A stretch of 64,000 bases of DNA, taken from NCBI GenBank assembly GCA_037783545.1, contig JBBELK010000435.1, forward strand, positions 62,001-126,000, in the 5' to 3' direction. Below the pieces are notes generated by a model that was not told where the DNA came from, did no database searches, and saw nothing but the letters and a program-made list of their open reading frames with translations. Origin of the DNA: Henricia sp. BOLD:AAB3569 (lineage: Eukaryota > Echinodermata > Asteroidea > Spinulosida > Echinasteridae). This document shows positions 1 through 13,900 of the stretch, piece after piece. Each line of letters starts with the position of its first letter. Within the stretch, counting starts at the first letter, position 1. Both the position numbers and the translations under genes were made by a program.

Positions 1-1120
1 ATGTTAGGGTATAAATACCCTTGGAATGTTGGATTTGAAACGAAGACTGGTAGCGTATTTTGAGTGACAAGTGATCAATTTTAGCGGATGCATGCCGCAT
101 GTATGTCCGCTATCGATATGGGACCATCGCAGCGCGCGGTCGGCTTCAGTCTATAGGTAGACACGCGCTGCATGTATTGATGCCACGGTCACCGCTATTT
201 CAGCACTGTTGGCTGATCTTTTGTCAAATCTCGACTGTTGTGCGACCGTTGTACCTGGTCGACTTCAGAGTCGAGTTGACTCGTTCGTTGACCAACTCGA
301 CCGTTGACCAACTCGACCGCTGTGCGTACACAAATCGATGTCAACGTGCACAAACGTGTCGGTTGGTCACGCGTTGATTGACCGCGTTTGCATCGCAAAT
401 TTGAAGAAATTTTAATTTTTTGTCAGCGCAGCTTCCGCCAAGATTTAAACGTCGCCTTGCTCCATGGTTGGGTGTCCGTCCGTTGTAATTTTTTTCTGAT
501 ATTTAACCAAGAAATTCACGGTTAAAATGCTAGTGTTTATTTTTTAACCGAGAAACGTCAATTTTAACCGAGGAGATTTTCATAGTGTCGGGGTAGCAAC
601 GCAGATTATGGTAATGAAGGGTACCCCATAAATAAGCCTTTTCGCAAATTCACCCACACATACATATGTACATGTACAAGAAATTGTTTTTCTTCACTCT
701 ATGGTCATAAACATTGCGCAAATGTGCAATGAAATTGTGAACAGGCTTAAAAATGGACGGGAAAGAAACACTTCAATGCAGCTTACAGACAGCATGTTGA
801 AAATGATGGTGTCACTGATAACCATAGGCCATAGTCTCGTCATCCGTTCCAGCTGGGTTTTAGCTGTTTATAGTAAAAACAATAATAATAATAAATATTG
901 TAAGAACTCTGGATGCGGCAATAGGGCGACAATTTGGGAAGCCTTTCCCCGGGGACCACCGAAATTTCAGGAAGAATCACTCAAATTGACAAAATTTCTC
1001 TACCCAAAGCTTCCAAAAATGGTTACAGACCTAAGAGAGACGGTTCTAGACCTAATAAAAATGGTTCTCGATTTAAAAAAAATTGTTTTTGACCTAAAAA
1101 AATTGTTTTCAATCTCAAAC
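1..1120. other. INTS13 intron or downstream sequence, no gene seen
   Basis: Beyond the last visible INTS13 exon. Near 270-380 there are repeated GACCAACTCGACC-like motifs, also found loosely near 16400 and 21050. I see no splice-bounded segment resembling the missing C-terminal part of INTS13 on the minus strand. Confidence 0.4.
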
Positions 1121-1171
1121 ATATTAGGGCGACACCAAATTGTCGCCCTATTAAGCGTGTCGCCCTAATAT
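1121..1171. repeat. Short palindrome with TATTAGGGCGACA arms
   Basis: ATATTAGGGCGACAC is mirrored by GTGTCGCCCTAATAT with a short loop. A related half, ATAGGGCGACAATTTGG, lies near 920. This looks like the end or a deleted form of a MITE. Confidence 0.6.
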
Positions 1172-1632
1172 AGCTTTTTTACACACAAATTGTCGCGCTA
1201 TCCTAGCAAACAGAGTTTTTGGTTTTGGAAAACTGACATGCTCGGAATCTCTCTTCAGGAAGTTTATAATAATGCAAGCCCATGCATTCTGTCGAACTAC
1301 AATATCATGAAATCAACATTACTGGATTTTATGTCCTATAATACCATTTATTCAACATTAACAAAAATTTACATTTCAAGTGACTTGATTCATCTCTATT
1401 CACTGTTGATGTCAAAGGGCAAAACATTACTCATAGCTTCTAACATGCGGCAATTGTCATTTTACCCCAGCTCAGTCATGCAGAAAGTGTTTGACCAAAA
1501 TGAAGCTTAGGCCCTAGTGCATTTTTAAGATACTAAATGTATGTGCCTAAAATATTGTTGTTTTCTATAGTGACGGTTTTTGCAACGGCAGCATTTTTGT
1601 GGAAGAATCTGTATGGAGATTATTAAACACAC

Positions 1633-1942
1633 CTCTTTCAATGGGTGGGTCGTCCTCCGTCTCCGGCGTGGGTTGACACGGTGCCAGCCGATTTTCCTTC
1701 ATGAACATCCCAAAGTCATTAATCCGATAGTCAGTGACCCGTCCGCCGCACCCCTCACTGATGGAGGGTGGGTCTTCGAGGCTGGATCGCGATGTAGACA
1801 GACAATGTAGGAAGATTTCACCGCCGTGACTTGCTAGCATGTGGGAGATGACCTTGGTGCCAGACTTTCGTGGCTGTTCCAGCATGACCTGGCGGCCGTT
1901 CAGGAGAAAGTTGGTCAGGCAGACGGATGGCCGACTGTTCAC
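1633..1942 (-). CDS. INTS13: INTS13 coding exon 8 (residues 364-466)
   Basis: A 310-bp exon starting VNSRPSVCLTNFLLNGR and ending DDPPIER plus one base at an AGAG|GTGTGT donor. It carries the family's strongest blocks: LLEQPRKSG, SHGGEIFLH and EDPPSISEGCGGRVTDYRI. The frame stays open past the donor to a stop at 1565, but that read-through has no family resemblance. The next exon must lie left of the window. Confidence 0.95.
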
Positions 1943-4900
1943 CTACACAAGCACAACACATTTATTTATCTCAATCATCATGAAAAGATTCAAAAAAGGA
2001 TATGAATCTGGACTAAAATCTCCGATGAGAAGGACCACATCAACACGTTGTGAGTTTGCAGTATATTGTGGTAATTTTCGTTTTACGTGAGTACATGTGC
2101 TTGTACAACTTGTTTTATGTGCGTCATACCTGCCAACTATTCAGAAATTTAAGGAAATAATTACGAAAATACAAGCTGTATTCTGATTTATGAATTTATC
2201 GTCCTTCATTACGAATTTCCTCAAAAATGTTTATATTGTTAAATAAATACCGTGATTTCGCGAATAACTTAAACTGTACGTTGTGCCAATTATTTTTCCG
2301 CCTTCTTCTTGTGACTTTTCCCAACGTATTTTTCGTTTACGCCTACATTTTGCACGTGCGTGAACTACACGGCGCTATAGTATCTTTGTTGCTGCCCACT
2401 ATTATACTTGAGTCAACACACTCAAAATGACGGTCACCAGTGTTTCGTTTTGGTTCGGACGGATGATACACAAAGAACATCATGCGGCCCGGCGTGCGTC
2501 CGCCCGCGCCGCATGTGTTGTGTACATGCTTGTCAATACACCACGAACAAATTCGTGCTACCAATTTCACCGTGCTCCATACCTTGCCCTAGTAGGGCAG
2601 CTGCGCTTACAATCCCACAGGGTGGAGGCTCATTATTTATGCGAGCTCATTATTTATGCAACGAGTTGTGGTGTTGTATGGCGTTCGTACCAAAGAGTTC
2701 CCATACATGTATATATGGTCAATTCAACCATCTACATATACATGTATGACACCTTCTTAAAGCAAATGTGACCATATCTGTAATATAATGTGAATATGGC
2801 TGAAACTAAATGTCCTGAATTTACAAAGGGTGTGTTTTCTGTGATAAATATTTTATTTCGAAAAGATACACTCCCTATTTGCAGAATGGATGCGGCTATT
2901 AGCCTGCAACATGGCCCTACACCCTCTGGGACCGTATAGAGTGGCTGCCAGGGCAAGGTATGGAGACCGATGAAATTCATGGCACGAATTTGTCTGTCGC
3001 ACATTGATGAGCCTCCGTCTTTAAGCATACAGTAGTTGTACAGCTTCATCCACCTTCTCACAATAAAATCGCTATCTGCATGTACCGTAAACATAGCTAC
3101 AGCTGGTCACACACTTACCCCTACAGGTGACACTCTGTAGGCACCCATACAGTGCAGTAACTCTGAGGATAAAAATAAACTGCAGTAATTTTTCGGAAGA
3201 AAATTGTTATTAATTGTACTCATCACTAACAACATTACAGTGCTTGCATGCAGTTAGGTCATTCTATAAATTTGGGGACCAATTTTTCTGTCCCCCGTTA
3301 CATATGACATCTTGTAAAATGTTGTAGTTTGTAAATTCAGGACACATTCTTTAAATGCCTTCTATTTCAAAGAGTGATTACATCAAGTACAATTCACAAA
3401 AATATGTTTTGAAGGCATTTTTAATGATACTTGTATGGCAAATAGCACATGTAAGGCTATTTGTACCACAAATTTATGGAATGACCCAGTTACATCTCTG
3501 CATGATCACTTCATATTAAAGGTATATTCATTCATTAAAGGTATACACATGCACAGAATTGTGTACCTTAAGTTTATGTTTTTATCTACAATCATCGAAC
3601 TTCACATAAACAATGTTCAGACGTTATTTCTCAACAACAACAAAAACATTTAAACACAGTGACAAATTTTAAAAAAACAAAATATAAAAAAAACAATTTG
3701 TCAAATTTACGTCTCTTCAATTTGAGGTGGACAGTCACAAATATAACTTAAGAAACAGTCACACGAGGCAATGTTTACAAGCAACTTGAAGGCAACTTAT
3801 AGCACTGCAGGCTACAGGAATGCTTGAGAAGCACAGATACATTTTTTGTGACAATTTATTTACAATACAAAGAAAATAATGTGAAAATTGTAATTTGCTT
3901 CTTGGAGATTGCTTGGAATTGATTGCCTGTAAATTGCCTCGTGTGACATGGGCCTAGACTCATCCAACATACACCAAATTTATAAGCCAATGAAGACATC
4001 TGTCTAACTTTTCAGAGAACTCAGTTTGGCAAAATTTGCTACATGCAAGTGTCACGTTTGTTTCTCAATAGCCTCACCTACTGGGTTAGACCTCGGCTGA
4101 CACCACTTAAGCAAGATGTTATTGCTCTCTGGTGACTTCGTAACCGTTGCAACAGGTCCCTTGTACGATATGACCATGGTGTTGGAGGGTTCCGGCTCAG
4201 GTTGGTTTTTCGTAATGGCTTCTAGTTTCCGCAGTTCAGCATGAGCGACTTTTAGGTGGAGCAACTCGACATCATAGTTGGCTGAACTCATGGCATTCTG
4301 CTCCTCCTAAAAACCAGAATTAGTCCAAAGTATGTAAAAGCTTAAAGTTAAATATTGTCCAATCAACAACAAAAAACAATTTTCTCCTAACAAATTTTTA
4401 AAGCTTTATTTTAACGAAAAAACATACTTTCTTTGTATTTTAGACGTGGGCAACTCTGTGAAAAAAAATTTTTTTTTATACGGCTCGGGCATTATCAGCG
4501 CCCAGGACCCCTAGCTGGCTTTAAACATGTGTTTAAGATTACATGTGTTTAAGATTGGCCAAACCTACTTTTAATCCCTAATGCATGGTTTTTATTTTAA
4601 GTGAATGGTCAAAAGAATCTGTGTATAAAATGAATTTATGTGGTGTTTGTTTCTATTGTTTTTTTCTTGTCAACTGGAAGTAAACGTTTGAATCATTGCA
4701 AAATTGGCCTTTAAATTCAACATTAATAAATTCCTAAGATAATGGGCTGAAGTTTTGTTATGCCGTTCTCTTACCTTCATTGGTATTCCAGTTACCGTGG
4801 TAATAGCCATGTCAAAGTGCTTCTGCACAATAACAAATAGCTTATTGGCTAGGTGGCGTCCAGCCTTTGCAGAATGGATCTCAGCAGTGAGGCTTGGGGA

Positions 4901-7900
4901 CAGGACTGCGGGGGACCGGTCCTTAATCCCCGACTCCTTATTGGTCGGGAGAATGTTGATAAGGGCAAGTTCACAGTGTGTGATTGGTAGTAGACTGGAA
5001 AATATGAAAAGAAAAAATATTGAATGCAATGTGTTGGCATACATTTTTGTTGTGTATTTCAAAATCAGGAGAAAAAGGGATTAAAAATCAGAATTTGTTT
5101 TTTTTGTGTGGTTGTTAAAGGAAGAGACAACACTTGCAAATTCGGTATGCTTATGTAAGTCGCCATCTATTGCCGCTCGGTGTTCGGTCTTGTGAGGGCG
5201 TGAGTTAGGTCACAAAAGATGTTTACATACTTCACAGCGTGTGGGAGTCGGGAAACAAGGCATCAATCTTGACGTCATCCATACAATCGTTGCATGATTG
5301 ACGTCATCTCTTTCAAAATTTCAAATATGGCGCAACACATACTGCATTACTTGCAGAGTTAATCATCAAAATTAATTGTGTTGCCGACGTTGAAGACAAG
5401 ATTCTCTGAATCTCATGAAGGTTTATGCACCGGGCAATACATAGGTAATGTTTTTAATTAAATTTGTCGATAACTTCAAACAAGTGTTGTCGCTCCATCT
5501 TTAATCAAGTTGAAAACCCTAACTTTATATAAATACATTTTAAGATTTTGAATAAAGTTGTTTATGAAGAGAAATTTACACTTCTTTTGTTGCTCGCGGT
5601 ACAGTTATTCTAAGGCAAATAGATGTTTATTGATATCTTGCGTAGGAAAACATAAATCTAGTTTCATTGCAAAATGCAATAAACGCCATATAAAAAAAAA
5701 CAGATGAGATAATGGTGTTAGTACATTCTCGATTGATGGTCCTACGCAAAACTTGTCAAATAGATTATTGCATACCGGTACCTGCCAACTAGTCCGATTT
5801 TATCATATTTGTTCCGATTAGTGTTAATCGGAACAGTATGATTTTTTGAAAACACGAGGGGGGAAAATAGCGAGAGTACCATGATTTTTTTTATCGCACT
5901 GCATGTCATACACAGAACCACATGAAATATATTCATGGTTTGAAAGCTACAATACATGTACATGTACAACCTTTCCCTTTCGAACACTTAAATCTGATAA
6001 TTTATTTTTAAAGAGTTATGAGTAATTTCCCAAGAGAGGTCAAAGTTTTTGAATGCATACGTGTGCTAATATTGTTTGATGGAGTACTCTCTGACATTGC
6101 CCGACTTTTCTGTGGAGAGAAAATCCACCAAACGTAGATCGTCTGTCCGTCTGCAAGTGGTTATTATTATAATATTTATTACTTCTTTCTGGTACTGAAA
6201 CCAAGAATTCCTCAAAAGTGCTCATTGCACTGTCGCTTCCAAGCGTGAGGACACCCACGAGGAGAAGACGATGAATTAAAAACAGCCAGAGACACTGGGG
6301 AATCCCCTTGCTCTTCACGAAAGAATTTTCTAAGATCTTTAAAGTGTGTTACCTAACACACTGCAGTGATCCCCACTGGTCCAAATTTTGTCCGGGCGCA
6401 CTGACGTCGCTCAGTGGGGGCGGGGGGACCGGGGGGCACGCACGCACGCAATAAAAAAACAACACCCACCCGGCCGTACGTAGCGGCACAGTGCTTGGCA
6501 TGCACCGCCCTCAAGAGGCCGGTTAACAACTTCGCCTATTGAGGGCGCTGTTCAACATGCATGCTACTGTCATGGCCGTTATCGATGCGGATTTGGTTCG
6601 CCGATCCGATAGATATGCGTGGAAAATGAACGATAACGGCACCAGTGGCTACCGAATCACGTTTTTTTTTTGTCCGGGCGGCCAAGATTTTTGTTCGGGC
6701 GGCACATTTTTGTCCGGGCGCTAACGGTACCTCTGAGGATTTTGTCCGGGCGGCGCCCCCGGACAAAACCGGCAGTGGAGAACACTGCACTGGACTAACG
6801 GCTTTACATGTACATCCCTTCCGAAGGATGGAGCAAGTGTGTTTAAGTGCCTTACTCAAGTGCACATACAGGTACCGGTACCCCAGCCCGGTATGGAACC
6901 CGCAACCCCAAGTTTCCACCGGAGTATTGTGAGCCAGTGAACCAAACCACTCGGCCACTGACAAAAGTCGGCCGCGGGAGCAATTTTGCCGCGGGGAGAC
7001 GTGTCAGTTCGAGAAATAGACAAGGGAGTCAGAAATAAATTTTGATGGGATTGGTTCCGTTGCAACCATGGTCCATGGTTGGCTTTGCTTTCATTGCAAC
7101 AGACTGTCTGTACGTGGACGGGCCGAACAAACAACTGTTTTCACCCTCAAAATGGCCATCAGATGGTGCTTGACACCATCCGATGTACAAATGGATATCG
7201 AGATTTAGTCCAAGGTACAACAATTTACTTAAATTGTTATTAAAAGTGCAATTTTCCCCTCAGATTTCGAGACCGCGACCGTTTCTTTCATTACAAATTT
7301 CTTCCAAGTTATAGCGCATAGCCACGGCCGTACGGTCGGTCGCGCAATGTAGAAACCGCTTGAGTGCAGCGCGGGTAATATTACAACGTGTAGTTAGTGT
7401 GAACTCTATAGCCATGCTTAATGCATGCTGTAGATTTCACACCAACTACACGTTGTAAATATACGGTTTCTAACGCGCCCGTTGCCGTGCGCCAATCCTT
7501 GGTGGCCGAATATTCATAGATTTCAACCCAATTTCGGAAAGAATTGGGAAGTCGATCATGGCTTCAGACCTTGTGTCCAAAACATATGAGACAGGTTGAA
7601 AAAAGAAAAAAAGTTAACTTTAAAACAAGTATAAAATGCAAAAATAAAATCGCCCAATAGTTGCCCAAGGAGGCTCTAAAATGCACCACAGAGCATGTAC
7701 AGTTCAAAAAAATGTTGGGGCCCCGGACCCCACGCCGTAATTACTTCGCGCTGCGCGTTCGCAATTTCAGGTTTTTTTTCAAACATCCAATCACATCCCT
7801 GCCAATCACAACAGAGCTAGCAGACGGCACCCACATAGGTCAAAGTGATGCAATCATCACACAATCACGCGATTTTCTGCCCATACAGTTTGTATGATGT

Positions 7901-10900
7901 ATGCGCCAGTGACCGGGTGAATTTTGGTTTCAATGTCGGGTGATTCGCTGTTCAAAGGTAGGAAAGCGCATTTTTATGAATATATGTCATCCCTGCATTA
8001 CTAGCCCTTCGCTCAGTGTGTGCTACGGTAACTGTCGACCCCAAAACATAAATACGTTTGAGTTTTCTCCAATGAATCTGTGCTTTTCATGCCGAGTCCT
8101 GTTGCTTTGTACGTTGTGTCGCCATTTTTTTGCGATGGCTTGTGAGCACATAGCAACAATATCTAAGGGGCGGGGTTAACTGGGCAATCTCGGAACTATG
8201 AATTGGTACATGTACCTTCTCTTTGCAGAGCATATGTTTCTCCTCTAACAACAGGGATGTGATTGGATGTTTGAAAAAAAACCTAAAATTGCGAGCGCGC
8301 AGCGCGAAGTCATTACGGCGAGGGGGTCCGGGGCCCGCTGAAGGGCCCCGAAATTTTTTTGAACTGTACATGCTCTGTGGTGCATTTTAGAGCCTCCTTG
8401 GGCAACTATTGGGCGATTTTGCATTTTATGCTGGTTTTAAAGTTAATTTTTTTTCTTTTTTCAACCTGTCTCATATGTTTTGGACACAAGGTCTGAAGCC
8501 ATGATCAACTTCCCAATTCTTTCCGAAATTGGGTTTAAATCTATGAATATTCGGCCACCAAGGATTGGCACACGGCCACGGGCGCGTTGTATTGATTGCT
8601 TTCCGATGACGTCACCCCTTCCATCCACCATTTTGGTGGGCATTTTTCATGACCCACGTGGCTCGAGTAATAACCGGGAAAAAGAGCAAGAAAAGCGCAT
8701 TGGTTGCACTTACCTCTGTTGCTTGAACTAGCTTTATGTTGTTGCGCCATGGCTGTTGTATCGAGAAAGATAAAAACGCATTTCTTCAGGCTACACATCG
8801 CGATCAAGTAAAAGCACTTTCGTTTTTACAAGCCGAGTGCATGCTCAATAATTTGAACGTATCACAACGCCCGCGTGCGGCATCTTCTAATGAAAATACG
8901 CTGGTGAGTATTTTTTTTTACGCGTGTTCATGTGCGTCTATCGGCGCACGCATGTACGCGCGTGACTGTTGACCACCAGACATTCCCGGATGTTCTACGT
9001 CATCGAAAGCAATCAATAATTAGAAACCGCTGCAATGCAGGTTTTTTCAACCTGTCTCATATGTTTTGGACACAAGGTCTGAAGCCATGATCAACTTCCC
9101 AATTCTTTCCGAAATTGGGTTGAAATCTATGAATATTCGGCCACCAAGGATTGGCGCACGGCAACGGGCGCGTTAGAAACCGTATATTTACAACGTGTAG
9201 TTGGTGTGAAATCTACAGCGTGCATTAGGCATGGCTATAAAGTTCACACTAACTACACGTTGTAATATTACCCGCGCTGCACTCAAGCGGTTTCTACAAT
9301 GCGCGACCGACCGTACGGCCGTGGCGAGCGCTAGCGCAACATGGAACTTGGAAGAAATTTGTAACGAAAGAAACGGTCGCGGTCTCGAAATCTGAGGGGA
9401 AAATTGCACTTTTAATAACAATTTAAGTAAATTGTTGTACCTTGGACTAAATCTCGATATCCATTTGTACATCGGATGGTGTCAAGCACCATCCGATGGC
9501 CATTTTGAGGGTGAAAACAGTTGTTTGTTCGGCCCGTCCACGTACCATTGACAATGTTGACCATGGTTGCAACCGGAACCAATCCCATCAAAATTTATTT
9601 CTGACTCCCTTGTCCGTTTCTCGAACTAACACGTCTCCCCGCGGCAAAATTTCTCCCGCGGCCGACATTTTTCACAACATACACGTAGCCTACATGGCTA
9701 CATGCGACGCTGCACGGCCGTATGCACCGCTCGCTCGCTCGCTCGCTCGCTCGCTGTGCATACAGTACAACCTCGCCACACAAACACGTACACAACACGT
9801 TTTATCATGCCACACACTCACAGTTGTTTCAGTCGGGTCCTGAATCAGTCTCACTGTCATGCGTATGGATGCATCGGGTACCTGACACTTCACTTAGACT
9901 TGAACCAGTCCATCCAATATTATGTATTTAGTCAGAAATTTTATTTCGCGTGAAATTTGTCGCGCGCTATGACTATCAATTAGCATACTCTACCCCCCTA
10001 ATTTCTCAACGGATTCACTAGTCTTGATGCAAGACCGAATTTACTGTTAGAGTTCGCGATCCCCACATTGTTCATTTTAGCCGCCAGAGGGCGTAACTAC
10101 ACTCACAACGTGAACTCGAAAACTGTGTGAATAGTCTATGTACGTCGTGTATCGCGCGCCAAAAGGCAGTCTTGCCAAAAGACTACGGATTCACACGATT
10201 CACAGGGGTCATATTTTTGGGCCAAAAAAAAAGGATTTCCGGAAAAAAACGGAGAAATCACATGCCTGTAACAAGCATTCAAAAACTTGGTCCCATGGTC
10301 AATTTGACCTCTCTTGGGAAATTACTCATAACTCTGCCAAAAAGTATCAGATTTGAGCGTCTGATGTCTCATTTGAAAGAGGAAGGTCGTAGCTTGCAAA
10401 CTATACAAATGGGTCTTTCCACGCTAATGGGCCTATTTGAAAAATAAGTCAATAATTCCTTTCAGATGTCTTCGGTTTATCTCAAACTCAAAGAAATTCC
10501 CTTGTACTCTCAGGAGATAACTTTTGCCCCAAAAGGTAAGAAAATGCTGCCACAACATACATTGTACATTTCTGAAAAGCTTTTTTACAAATTTCCCCTT
10601 ATACTTATGTAACTGGACAGACAAAAATGTCACAATTTTGTCTGTCCAGTTACATGTACATACGTATAAGGGGAAATTTGTACACAAGCTTTTCAGAAAT
10701 ATATGTTGTGGCAGCATTTTCTTACCTTTTTGGGCAAAAGTTATCTCCCGAGAACAGTACAAAGAAATTTCTTTAATAATAATAATAATAATGATTAGAT
10801 TTGTATAGCGCACATATCCAACCTGCAGGGTGTTCAAGGCGCTGTTACCATTATTACCGCTGCCATCAGGGAATCACCAGAACCATTTCGCTTCAACTAG

Positions 10901-13900
10901 GTGGCTGCTGGTCAGGCGCACAACCCTATCAGCAGTTAGATTGTAGCATTCCCCTTAACAGCTTCCCATATATCGCTTGGGTTGACGAGGCAACTGGGAT
11001 TAAGTGCCTTGCTCAGGGACACAGACACGTTGGTCGAAGTGGGGCTCGAACCCCCAACCTCTGATTGGAAGTCCCGCTTCATACCCACTAGACCACACGC
11101 GCTCCCTAAAAGTTTGAGATAAACTGAAGACATCTGAAAGGAATTATTGACTTATTTTTTAAATAGGCCCATTAGCTTGGAAAGACCCATTATATGATCT
11201 ATGTTAGATACACATTCTACGTTTGGCAATTTGTTAAATTTGGATTGCATTTTTTAGACACCCTGTATATATTGGCAGTGTTACGGTACCAAAATAAAAT
11301 GTTAAACTTACTTTTCATTGTCCTCTGCCAAAATAGCTTTATTCTGCTGAGAAATCGTGTCCCGGACATATTCTGTGAGCATATCACCATGCGATTCACT
11401 AAAAATGTAAGAGCAAGAGAAAAAAATGCTACATGTGTCCACGTACATATACATGTGTACCATACCGGTACATGAAACTCAATCTCAATTAACAGTGTGT
11501 ACCAGCACCACAATATGGTGTACACATGATCAATTTTGAAAACACAAAAACACAGTACATGTAAATACACACACACACACATCATGTACATGTGCTTTAT
11601 ATGTTCCATTCCAACTGTGGACATTCCTTTGTTTTAGTGTAGTGTTCCCTTTAGGCTCGTTTATAATCGATTCGCCTTTGCCGAATCGAACTCTGCAATT
11701 TCCAAAAAGGCGAGTTGAAGCCGGGTAGGCGCTAAGTGTAAATGCAAAAGGTGAATTGAAAAAGACTGTGTGTAACTTTATTGCCAGAGGGGATTTTTTT
11801 TCTCGCTGTAACCAGGAGACCCGGAGGGAAGGAAAAATATTGTTAGGCATGTTTGCCGTTGTGCAAATTCGAGTTCAACGTACTTACAGCATACCGGTAT
11901 GAATTATTATTGGTGTTCGACTGGCCTCGATGCCCTAACTGGTCCTGGTATAGTGGTCTCAGCGAACTGGCCTCGGTGCCCCAAAATAACAGAAAATGTT
12001 GAGGCCAAAGTGGCTCCTCCCTAAAAAGTATAAATTTGAGGCCTGCCTTTGCCGTTTTGAGTGTAAACAGTGTTTGTCTAAATTCTCTTTTGTACCCCAT
12101 AACCTATGGACGGTATCAAATAGCTGCAATCTTGTAGTTCAACCTTTGACATAATGTAAATTGGTCAACAATGAGAGCACAAAATGTGCAACCATGCATG
12201 TCTTCACGGAACCTCGAAACTCCCCTACAAGATGGCAGTTTAATATATATTGCGATCTACCTGTATACCAGAACAAAGACATACACACAGTTGTGTTTTA
12301 CAATTACATGTATGTGCTCTACTACAGTACATGTACATGTAAATAAGAAAGCACTTGAACATATAAACTAGACCTTTTAATCCCAGATCTTAAATTCACT
12401 TTTTCTGTGGATTTTTGCTGTGACATTATAGTTGCACATCTGGGTCAGTATTCATCAAACTCAATCTAAGCAGGGTACTTAAGATAAGTAATGCACTCAA
12501 CATCAAATAATTCACACAAGATTAAGTGCCCCACTTTGGTCAACTTAATTCAATTAGCACATACATGTACTGGTACAGGGGTCGAAATTAGCACTGGTCC
12601 AGTGGTCGGAGACCAGTAAAAAAATCAGAAGAACCACTAGATCTGTCAAATGCACTGGTCCGATGGACCAGTAAAAACATTTCATGACTCATGGAAACAT
12701 CCACAGTAAACATTTCTTACTCAATGCAAAGAAATCCTGGTTACCACAAACAATTACTGATCACTTTAGAAATTTTCAGACAACCACATTTCTTTCTCTG
12801 ATCTCTCCAGATTACCCTAATACATTGTACTAGTGTTGGATCAAAAAGAAATCCAATCCATCCTGTACTCAATGACCTTAAACCAGAAAGTGTTGCAGTA
12901 CATTGTATCTAGGTGCCATTTTGAAAAGCACCAGTGGAACACCAAATTTTCAGCAGGACCAGTACAGTTCTCTAATCTACTGGTCCTTCTGACTAGCATG
13001 AAATTCAGTTTAATTTCGACCCCTGATGTATGCTTAAGATGTCTTTGCAATTTTCTGTCCTGGCCATGTGTACTTTATTTCTTGAAGGTGGCTTCAACAG
13101 AAGTAAATGTTCAAGTTGATCATGTTGATGCTCAATCCAGATACAGTAGTATTTGTTTAGCTACTGTACGTTACTGTACCAAGCCTGAGCCTTTAAACTT
13201 TTGTCGTACAAAGGCAAGACCATAGTTCCCCTAAATGTTTGTTGTTTTTTATTGTTTTTTTTAAATAATGTGTACACGTACATGTACAACTAGAAATACC
13301 TCTTGACGGACGTAAGGCATATGATGCGCCCTCTATTGACCACCTTTTCCTCTCCGTCTTCCTCATTCAGCAAATTCTGAGCCACCAGTTGATGGTCAGT
13401 GCCCTCGGTCATCAAGCCAACAGCCGAGGACAGACCATTTAGGATGCTTGCGTCATTGCTCTTAGGTGAATGCAGGGGTCCCAGGCCTGCCAGAGATGAC
13501 ATCAACTATAAAGTGGGAAAAGAAAATCTTGATTATGAACACCAAACGTGGCTATATGGCTCATCCCAACACAGCATGGATTTCGTGTTGTACATGTATC
13601 TTGCACAATGGACTCCCGCGTATACCAACAAACACGACACAAAAGTGCTTACTTCGACAACAAACGAAGACAGCAATTTGATTTCCAAAATGTCCTATTG
13701 ACCCCTCTCGAACAGGGAGTCAAATAATGCTGAGTCATTGTGGAAGCAATGTGCGTGCGCGTTGTGTGTCTCTCTGGTGGGCGTAACACGGCTAAGTTCA
13801 CCAATGGGAGCCTCAGCATAGCGCGTTACGCGCGCTATGGACACACACAATGCGCACGCACATTGCTTCCACAACGACGCGGCACTGTTTTACTCCCAAA

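Larger units (their letters stand above)
6966..9672. repeat. Large fold-back (inverted repeat) structure, about 2.7 kb, in INTS13 intron 4
   Basis: The left arm 6966-7805 and right arm about 8255-9672 are reverse complements. Shared markers are GTCGGCCGCGGGAGCAATTT, TGATGGGATTGGTTCCG, the CCATCCGATG block, TTAAATTGTTATTAAAAGTG, AGACCTTGTGTCCAAAACAT and GGGGCCCCGGACC. The right arm is longer because of a 430-bp insertion (8590-9018) and a repeated segment. About 450 bp separates the arms. No transposase frame is seen. Related fragments occur at 16590-16770 and 57230-57300, so it is built from a dispersed repeat family. Confidence 0.8.

Noticed and set aside
1565-1632. C-terminal extension of INTS13 exon 8 to an in-frame stop
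   Set aside because: A good donor at 1633/1632 precedes it and the extra residues do not resemble the family, which continues well beyond this point.
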